Shown here piece after piece: positions 40,919 to 45,168 of a stretch of 45,168 nucleotides of DNA. The notes below the pieces were generated by a model, which was given only the letters and a program-made list of their open reading frames with translations, ran no database searches and was not told where the DNA came from. This DNA is from an uncultured Mesorhizobium sp. (GTDB taxonomy: Bacteria; Pseudomonadota; Alphaproteobacteria; Rhizobiales; Rhizobiaceae), in NCBI GenBank assembly GCA_937958475.1, contig CALFXR010000007.1, positions 1-45,168 of the forward strand. The letters are read 5' to 3'. The translations under genes were made by a program, and so were the position numbers. The stretch's first letter is position 1; every line of letters starts with the position of its first letter.

Positions 40919-41617
40919 CTAGTTGTGATCGGAGAGCAGGACGTCCTTGGCCTCGTTGATACGCGCCGCAAGGAAAGACGACCCGCCAACATCGGGGTGC
41001 AGGCGCTGCATCAGGCTGCGATGCGCTTTGCGGATATCCGCCGCGGTAGCCCCCGTTTCAAGACCAAGGACCTTGTAGGCCTCCTCCTTAGTCATGGGGC
41101 CCGAACCTGGCGCAACTCGCTGCCCGCGACGAACGTCCGCCTCCAGGTTTTCGCGCCAGACGGGATGACGGCCGTCAAGGTACGCCTCAAGTAGCTGGCG
41201 GCTCTCCGCGTCGCCGGAGAGTTCCCCGTAGAGCGTCAGCAGCTCGGACAGGTTCAGCGCGCCGAGCATGCGTCCTTCGAACGTGCCCGCCAGCACCATG
41301 CCCTCGAGGCCGCCGCTGTCGTGGTCGAGTTCCATCTCCAGCGCCGCGGTGCGCACGCTTGAGCGCTTGCCGGGCGTCGGTTTCTGCGCGCCTCGGCGGC
41401 GGCGCGTGTAGCCGTACCAGCCGAGCGCCCCGGACAGCAGCACGCCGGCGACGCCGCCCCTGCCCAGCAGCGCGAGCACGACACCAGCCACTGCGAGCGT
41501 GATCGGTCCGGCGAGCCTGATCGCCCCGGCGAGACGCGCCGGATCGACGCGCATGAAGGCCGCGCCGAACGCTGCGACGACGAGGATCGCCGCGACGAGG
41601 TAGAACGCAGCCGTCAT
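40919..41617 (-). CDS. Membrane-anchored J-domain protein (C-terminal J domain)
   Basis: A 232-residue protein with about three N-terminal membrane helices (residues 3-22, 34-52, 56-70) and a basic stretch (TRRRRG). A central acidic segment (96-165) is followed by a J domain at the C-terminus (about 176-232) with the HPD triad at residues 207-209 in RLHPDVGG. There is no Gly/Phe or zinc region, so it is not DnaJ; the membrane-then-J layout recalls TIM14/Pam18-type co-chaperones that stimulate DnaK at a membrane site. Its ATG overlaps the VWA stop (ATGA). Client and partner are unknown. Confidence 0.88.
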   Translation of the reverse strand: MTAAFYLVAAILVVAAFGAAFMRVDPARLAGAIRLAGPITLAVAGVVLALLGRGGVAGVLLSGALGWYGYTRRRRGAQKPTPGKRSSVRTAALEMELDHDSGGLEGMVLAGTFEGRMLGALNLSELLTLYGELSGDAESRQLLEAYLDGRHPVWRENLEADVRRGQRVAPGSGPMTKEEAYKVLGLETGATAADIRKAHRSLMQRLHPDVGGSSFLAARINEAKDVLLSDHN

Positions 41618-42345
41618 TTGCCCTTGCCCCCGAGGTGATCGAGCATCAGCAGGTCCTCGGGTCGGCCACGCGCGGCCAGGGCCTTGACGCCGCCGGCGGC
41701 GTAGACCGCGACCGAGGTGAGCAGGCGCGAAAGCGTCGCGGCGGCGGAACGGTCGAAGCGGAACCAGGCGCCGCGCGACAGCCGGGCGATCTCGCGGAAG
41801 CCGCGTTCGGCGATCGGGTCGACGCCTTCCTGGAAAACGAACACCGGGACGCCGTGCAGGCCGAGCCGGCCGGCCTTGTCGGCGAGATCGTCGATCGCCT
41901 CCTCCAGCGCGTCGCCGATATAGACCAGCGCCGCGACCTTGTCCTTCGCGGTCGCCTTCAGCGCATGCGACAGCACCTTGCCGATCTGCGTGTGGCCGCC
42001 GCGGCAGTCGATCTTCAGCATCAGCTCCTTCAGCGCCGCGGCATTGCCGACGAACCGCGAGGCCCGGCATTCGTCGTGGCCGCGGAAGTAGACCAGCTGG
42101 ATGGCAAGCCTGTCCGTGCCCGCGGCGGCGTCGAACATCTCCGCCTGGAGCGCGCAGGCGAGGTCCCATGTCGGCTGGCGGCTCATCGTCGCGTCGAGGG
42201 CGAGGATCAGGCGCCCCCTGCCCGCGCTGTCCTGCTTGAGTGCGCTGGCCGCGCGCAGGAACGCGGCGACGTCGCCCGGGTCCGAGCGCAGCGGAGCCGG
42301 CTTGCCGCCGGTCGCGGCGGTGATTGGGGCGTTCTTGTCCTTCAT
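41614..42345 (-). CDS. Von Willebrand factor A-domain protein
   Basis: A 243-residue cytoplasmic protein made almost wholly of one VWA domain. A metal-ion-dependent adhesion site can be read: Asp51-x-Thr53-x-Ser55 (DATMS, with Thr for the first usual Ser), Thr119 in GGHTQIG and Asp145 in IGDALEE, so metal-mediated protein binding is plausible. No signal peptide or membrane helix. It lies 64 bases after mipZ and overlaps the J-domain gene by 4 bases. The family is uncharacterised; a role as a partner of the neighbouring membrane J-protein is inferred from the coupling. Confidence 0.85.
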   Translation of the reverse strand: MKDKNAPITAATGGKPAPLRSDPGDVAAFLRAASALKQDSAGRGRLILALDATMSRQPTWDLACALQAEMFDAAAGTDRLAIQLVYFRGHDECRASRFVGNAAALKELMLKIDCRGGHTQIGKVLSHALKATAKDKVAALVYIGDALEEAIDDLADKAGRLGLHGVPVFVFQEGVDPIAERGFREIARLSRGAWFRFDRSAAATLSRLLTSVAVYAAGGVKALAARGRPEDLLMLDHLGGKGK

Positions 42346-42409
42346 GCAGCGGAATGTGCGGTCTGATCTTGGCGCTTGCAAGGCCTCGCGCCGCGCCCGC
42401 CGGCCGGAC

Positions 42410-43342
42410 TCAGCTGGCGAAGATGTCCGGCATGGCGAAGGGCCGCGCCAGCGTCTCGGCGTAGCGGCGCCTCGTCTCGGCGCGCTTGCGACCGGTTTCG
42501 TCGACCGGCAGGCGCAGCGCCGCGACCAGCTGCCGGATCTCCTGGCGCGCCGCCAGGTGCGACAGCGTCGGCTTGGTGCCGAGCACGTGCTCCTCGAAAT
42601 CGTCGAGTGCGGTCAGCCCGATCGGAAAGAACTCGCGGAAGACGACTCGTTCCGAGATGCCGTCGGCCATGCGGAAACCGAGCTGCATGGCCAGTTCGCG
42701 CAGGCAGGAATCGATCTTCTGCTCGTTGCGCGAGGTGATGCTCGACATGCGGTTCCTGACCACGATCCAGTCGAGGATGGCGTTGTCGGCCTGGCGCCGC
42801 TCGCGCCGCGCGTCGCGGACCGCCGAGGCGTACTGCGAATGCTCGATGATGTCGTGGCCGACCGGGTCGATGCGCGCCAGCACGTCGAAGTCGATGAAGC
42901 TGTCGTTCATCGGCGTCACCAGCGTGTCGGCGATGCGGTGGGCGAGGCGGTTGAGATAGGTGTCGGAGCCGGGCGTGTCGATGACGACGAAGTCGTGGCG
43001 GTGCTCGACGTCGCCAAGGCCGTCCATCAGGCGACGGAACTCCTCGCCCTCGGCGTCGGCGACGGTCTCGCGTCGCGCCGGGGCGACGTGGAAATGTTCG
43101 GGAATGGCCAGGTCGATGCCGGCCGAGCGCGCCCAGCGCCGGCGGTTCTCGACATAGCGCGTCAGCGTCAGCTGGCGGCCGTCGAGGTCGACGGTGGCCA
43201 CCTTCTGCCCGGTCTTGAGGAGCGCGACGGCGATGTGCATGGCGGTCGTCGACTTGCCCGAGCCGCCCTTCTCGTTGCCGCAGACGATGACATGCGCGCC
43301 GCTCTTGCGGCGACCCTCCGCTCCGGATCCCGAATACGCCAT
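42410..43342 (-). CDS. mipZ: Division plane positioning ATPase MipZ
   Basis: A 310-residue ParA/MinD-superfamily ATPase. In Caulobacter MipZ binds ParB near the origins, forms a bipolar gradient and inhibits FtsZ assembly away from midcell. The deviant Walker A is NEKGGSGKS with the signature Lys (residues 24-31), then VDLDGRQLTLTRYVENRR, the Walker B-like VVIDTPGSDTYLNRLAHR and TPMNDSFIDFDVLARIDP. These agree with MipZ rather than chromosome-partition ParA. A possible promoter (TTGAAA, 17 bases, CAAGAT at 43397-43369) lies 27 bases upstream. VWA and J-domain genes follow on the same strand. Confidence 0.93.
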   Translation of the reverse strand: MAYSGSGAEGRRKSGAHVIVCGNEKGGSGKSTTAMHIAVALLKTGQKVATVDLDGRQLTLTRYVENRRRWARSAGIDLAIPEHFHVAPARRETVADAEGEEFRRLMDGLGDVEHRHDFVVIDTPGSDTYLNRLAHRIADTLVTPMNDSFIDFDVLARIDPVGHDIIEHSQYASAVRDARRERRQADNAILDWIVVRNRMSSITSRNEQKIDSCLRELAMQLGFRMADGISERVVFREFFPIGLTALDDFEEHVLGTKPTLSHLAARQEIRQLVAALRLPVDETGRKRAETRRRYAETLARPFAMPDIFAS

Positions 43343-43495
43343 CCCACCTAGAACTCCACGCCCGCTTTATCTTGCGAGGAATATGGTGGTTTTTCAATTG
43401 CCTCGGCGATCACGAGGGCGAGAACCTCGCGCCGTGGTAAAGGCGAATGGTTACGGGCGGGGTCCCGCCGCCCCGGTCTCGCTCCTGCCGGGACG

Positions 43496-43933
43496 CTAGA
43501 GAAGTCCGAGTTCGGCCAGTTCCCGGCGCAGCTTGAGCGGCAGTTCGGCGAGCCCCGCCCTGCCCTTGCCGAGGTCGGCGGGCGCATCCTCGGGCTTCAG
43601 GTATCGCCAGCCCTGGAAGGGCCGTCGCGGCTGCCAGTCCGTCTTGACCACGACCGGATCGAGCACCAGATGGCAGCGGCCGATGCCCTCGCCGTCGGTG
43701 AACGGCCTGATCTCCGTGATCACCTGCCGGCACTGCACGGCCCCCTTGATCACCCAGTAGAGCGAGCCGCCGTCGACGATCTCGGCAGCGCGCGTCGGCA
43801 CCATGCGGGTGGTGTGGAATTGCTCCTCGGGCCGCCCCTGCCGCCGGCATTCGGCCAGCCGCGAGGCGATCCACTCCTCCAGATCCTCGACGCTTTCGCA
43901 GCCGACGCAGAGTTTGATGAGGTTGAGGGCCAT
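43496..43933 (-). CDS. DUF1489 family protein
   Basis: A 145-residue cytoplasmic protein recognised as DUF1489 by MALNLIKLCVGCESVEDLEEW, THTTR-like FHTTRMVPTRAAEI, GSLYWVIKG and QPRRPFQGWRYLKPEDAP. The family is almost restricted to alphaproteobacteria and has no known function. The fold and neighbours give no hint; two cysteines near residues 9-12 are conserved-looking. Upstream of mipZ on the same strand with a 153-base gap, so it may or may not be cotranscribed. Confidence 0.85.
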   Translation of the reverse strand: MALNLIKLCVGCESVEDLEEWIASRLAECRRQGRPEEQFHTTRMVPTRAAEIVDGGSLYWVIKGAVQCRQVITEIRPFTDGEGIGRCHLVLDPVVVKTDWQPRRPFQGWRYLKPEDAPADLGKGRAGLAELPLKLRRELAELGLL

Positions 43934-44073
43934 GGAGCGAAACTAGCGGTGTCGCCCGTGAGGTTCAACGGCGCGGTGGATTATGCACAGGCACGGCAGG
44001 CCGAAAAGAACTACGCATCCCCGCTCTACATTGTCCTCAGATTCGGCAGGTCCATAAACCCTCGAACAACTTC

Positions 44074-44101
44074 TTGCGTAATGTCTACACATCAGTAAGA
44101 A
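44074..44101 (+). promoter_or_regulatory. Probable promoter of the channel gene
   Basis: TTGCGT (44074-44079), a 16-base spacer, TAAGAA (44096-44101), giving a short leader. The ribosome-binding site AGAGGA (44116-44121) is 5 bases before the ATG. The region is visibly AT-richer than the rest of the window. Confidence 0.5.
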
Positions 44102-44126
44102 TTGACTAGCTTTCCAGAGGAATCCG

Positions 44127-44630
44127 ATGTCGTCGAAGAGCGATCAAGACATTTGGGCGTTGCTGATCACCGGTGCGCACGTCCTTCTACTGACGGCCTA
44201 CTTCGTATTGCCACTTCTCGAAGTGGCCATCATGCAGACCCTTTCCGGAACGTACGTGTTGGTAGGCGTGGTTTTCGCCTTGGCCCTTGCCGGAATAGCA
44301 GCGCTCTGCTCGAGCGAAATGTCGCCAGCACGCCTGTTCGCTATCCTATGCATCAATGCTGCTTGCCTGCTCGCGCTTTACACGCTCGTCTACCAAAGCC
44401 AGGGAATTGCGGTAAGTGGCGGGGGGACAACGCGACTGTTCGCCGATGCACTCTATATGTCAGTCGTTACCTGGACTACGCTTGGGTATGGCGATCGCTT
44501 GCCAACTCCCGGAATGGAACTCGTCGCAGCGTCTCAAGCTGTTGTCGGGTACCTTTATCTAGGCATGCTTGTAGGAGTCGCAACAAGCTTGGCGTTGCAG
44601 GAGAATCCGCGGCAGGAGAATCCGCGCTAG
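44127..44630 (+). CDS. Two-pore-helix-type potassium channel family protein
   Basis: A 167-residue membrane protein with four hydrophobic segments (about residues 10-35, 43-62, 68-90 and 132-157). A pore loop before the last carries the K+ selectivity filter TTLGYGD (117-123). It looks like the ion-channel (PF07885) pore module with two extra N-terminal helices. No RCK/TrkA-N or cyclic-nucleotide domain is attached, so gating is not evident. The last ten residues are a duplicated QENPR, encoded by a 15-base exact tandem repeat. Base composition and codon choice (TTA, CTA, AGA occur) differ from neighbouring genes, hinting at acquisition. It is convergent with a small membrane protein gene (stop codons overlap). 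Confidence 0.85.
   Translation: MSSKSDQDIWALLITGAHVLLLTAYFVLPLLEVAIMQTLSGTYVLVGVVFALALAGIAALCSSEMSPARLFAILCINAACLLALYTLVYQSQGIAVSGGGTTRLFADALYMSVVTWTTLGYGDRLPTPGMELVAASQAVVGYLYLGMLVGVATSLALQENPRQENPR
44597..44626 (+). repeat. Exact 15-base tandem duplication at the 3' end of the channel gene
   Basis: The unit GCAGGAGAATCCGCG occurs twice in tandem (44597-44611 and 44612-44626), duplicating QENPR just before the stop codon. Confidence 0.9.
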
Positions 44631-44947
44631 TCACGCCACAGCGCGACGGCAACGCTACCGAGAATATAGAATATGACGAGGTGAAAGGAGACGACCGCGA
44701 TCCACCGTGCGATCCGGGTCCGGCGGATTCTGCCGTCGTTAGCCCATTCGTAGCCGAGGACTGAACTCAACACGGCTACGACAGACGACCAAGTCTCGGA
44801 AAAGGGATGATGGGCTTCGTGGGCGCTCACTGCCGGCTCCTCGGCTTTCTCCGCTATCGGAACGTTAGCTCGATCGGTGATAACGTTCGGTGAACGGGGC
44901 AAGGGGATCGAAGGTTCCTCGTCCCGCCGGTCAAGCGCATATGCCAT
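44627..44947 (-). CDS. Hypothetical small membrane protein
   Basis: A 106-residue protein I do not recognise. The first 60 residues are hydrophilic and Glu/Pro/Ser-rich. Residues about 55-66 are mildly hydrophobic (SSVVAVLSSVLGY), followed by a basic patch (DGRIRRTRIAR), then a clear membrane helix (about 81-102, WIAVVSFHLVIFYILGSVAVAL). A tail-anchored or single-pass topology is likely. The upstream base run includes nine consecutive G residues (44961-44953 on the minus strand) where a ribosome-binding site should be. It is convergent with the channel gene, overlapping by 3 bases. Whether it is translated is supported only by reading-frame length, a plausible topology and position. Confidence 0.6.
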   Translation of the reverse strand: MAYALDRRDEEPSIPLPRSPNVITDRANVPIAEKAEEPAVSAHEAHHPFSETWSSVVAVLSSVLGYEWANDGRIRRTRIARWIAVVSFHLVIFYILGSVAVALWRD

Positions 44948-44952
44948 TTCGT

Positions 44953-44961
44953 CCCCCCCCC
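44953..44961 (-). repeat. Homopolymeric G9 tract at a ribosome-binding site
   Basis: Nine consecutive G on the minus strand end 5 bases before the ATG of the small membrane protein gene, in the ribosome-binding position. Such a tract is prone to slippage and could vary expression. Confidence 0.8.
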
Positions 44962-45061
44962 GGCCGACCCTGACAACCGATTGGGCCGAAACCTAGGCTG
45001 TAGTCCAAGTATTTGCAAGTTCACCGCGGCGTGCAACGTCCCGGAGACAAGAAAAGAGCCC

Positions 45062-45168
45062 TCAGCACTCCACGACGCTGACGGCCAGCCCGCCGAGGCT
45101 GGTCTCCTTGTATTTCTCGTGCATGTCGAGACCGGTCTGGCGCATTGTCTCGATCGCCGCGTCGAGCG
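45062..45168 (-). CDS. sdaA: L-serine ammonia-lyase, C-terminal fragment
   Basis: Only the last 34 complete codons are in the window. They read ...IETMRQTGLDMHEKYKETSLGGLAVSVVEC, the conserved C-terminus of iron-sulfur L-serine dehydratases (the KYKET...GGLAV...EC ending, whose Cys enters the active site in bacterial enzymes). The enzyme would deaminate L-serine to pyruvate and ammonia. The gene's 5' part and start lie beyond position 45168. No clear terminator is seen after its stop. Confidence 0.88.
   Translation of the reverse strand, partial: LDAAIETMRQTGLDMHEKYKETSLGGLAVSVVEC

Noticed and set aside
1..45168. CRISPR arrays, insertion sequences or phage genes
   Set aside because: No regularly spaced direct repeats, transposase motifs or integrase genes were seen on either strand.

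Overview
The window is a high-GC chromosomal segment from an alphaproteobacterium. Gene order and protein families (rpsB-tsf-pyrH-frr-uppS-cdsA-rseP-bamA-lpxD-fabZ-lpxA-lpxI-lpxB, MipZ, EipB, an alphaproteobacterial SOS box, a DUF1489 protein) point to Hyphomicrobiales (Rhizobiales), most likely a Phyllobacteriaceae/Mesorhizobium-like bacterium. This placement is inferred from gene content and order, not from a database search. Almost every gene is chromosomal housekeeping. I see no rRNA, tRNA, CRISPR array, insertion sequence or prophage. No stretch over 300 bases lacks a gene; the longest gaps are about 255 bases (691-945) and 248 bases (39227-39474, which holds two divergent promoters).

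Layout. 1-2268 (minus): a truncated L,D-transpeptidase, secG and tpiA. 2431-7862 (plus): a tight operon ppiD-trpD-trpC-moaC-moeA joining periplasmic folding, tryptophan synthesis and molybdenum cofactor synthesis. 7963-8673: lexA with an SOS box in its own promoter, convergent with and overlapping comEC (minus). 11265-14152 (plus): gltX, then gltA, ending in a terminator. 14222-27404 (minus, transcribed right to left): the translation/envelope supercluster rpsB, tsf, pyrH, frr, uppS, cdsA, rseP, bamA, lpxD, fabZ, lpxA, lpxI, lpxB. It couples ribosome and nucleotide genes to phospholipid, undecaprenyl, lipid A and outer-membrane protein assembly. Several hairpins lie between its genes and may tune expression.

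27578-28698 (minus): a DUF4031 gene and eipB (periplasmic envelope integrity). 28837-33535 (plus): RidA, a glycerophosphodiester phosphodiesterase, a FemAB-like protein, an LtaS-type alkaline-phosphatase-superfamily membrane enzyme and a HIT protein, facing a PAP2 phosphatase and azlCD. 35840-38647 (minus): clpA and clpS, the N-degron protease adaptor pair. 38897-39226: a phasin with a strong promoter carrying a palindrome in its spacer. 39475-40875 (plus): a penicillin-binding D,D-carboxypeptidase with a SPOR domain.

40919-43342 (minus): mipZ (division-site positioning ATPase) followed by a von Willebrand A protein and a membrane J-domain protein. This is the most attractive uncharacterised linkage here. 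43496-43933: a DUF1489 protein. 44127-44947: a more AT-rich pair, a small four-helix potassium-channel-like protein convergent with an unrecognised small membrane protein whose start is preceded by a run of nine G. The window ends in the 3' end of an L-serine ammonia-lyase gene.

The strongest leads are the MipZ/VWA/J-domain operon, the channel plus small membrane protein with its G9 tract, the phasin operator, a near-consensus CtrA box upstream of bamA, and the hairpins within the bamA-lpxD and rpsB-tsf-pyrH intergenic regions.
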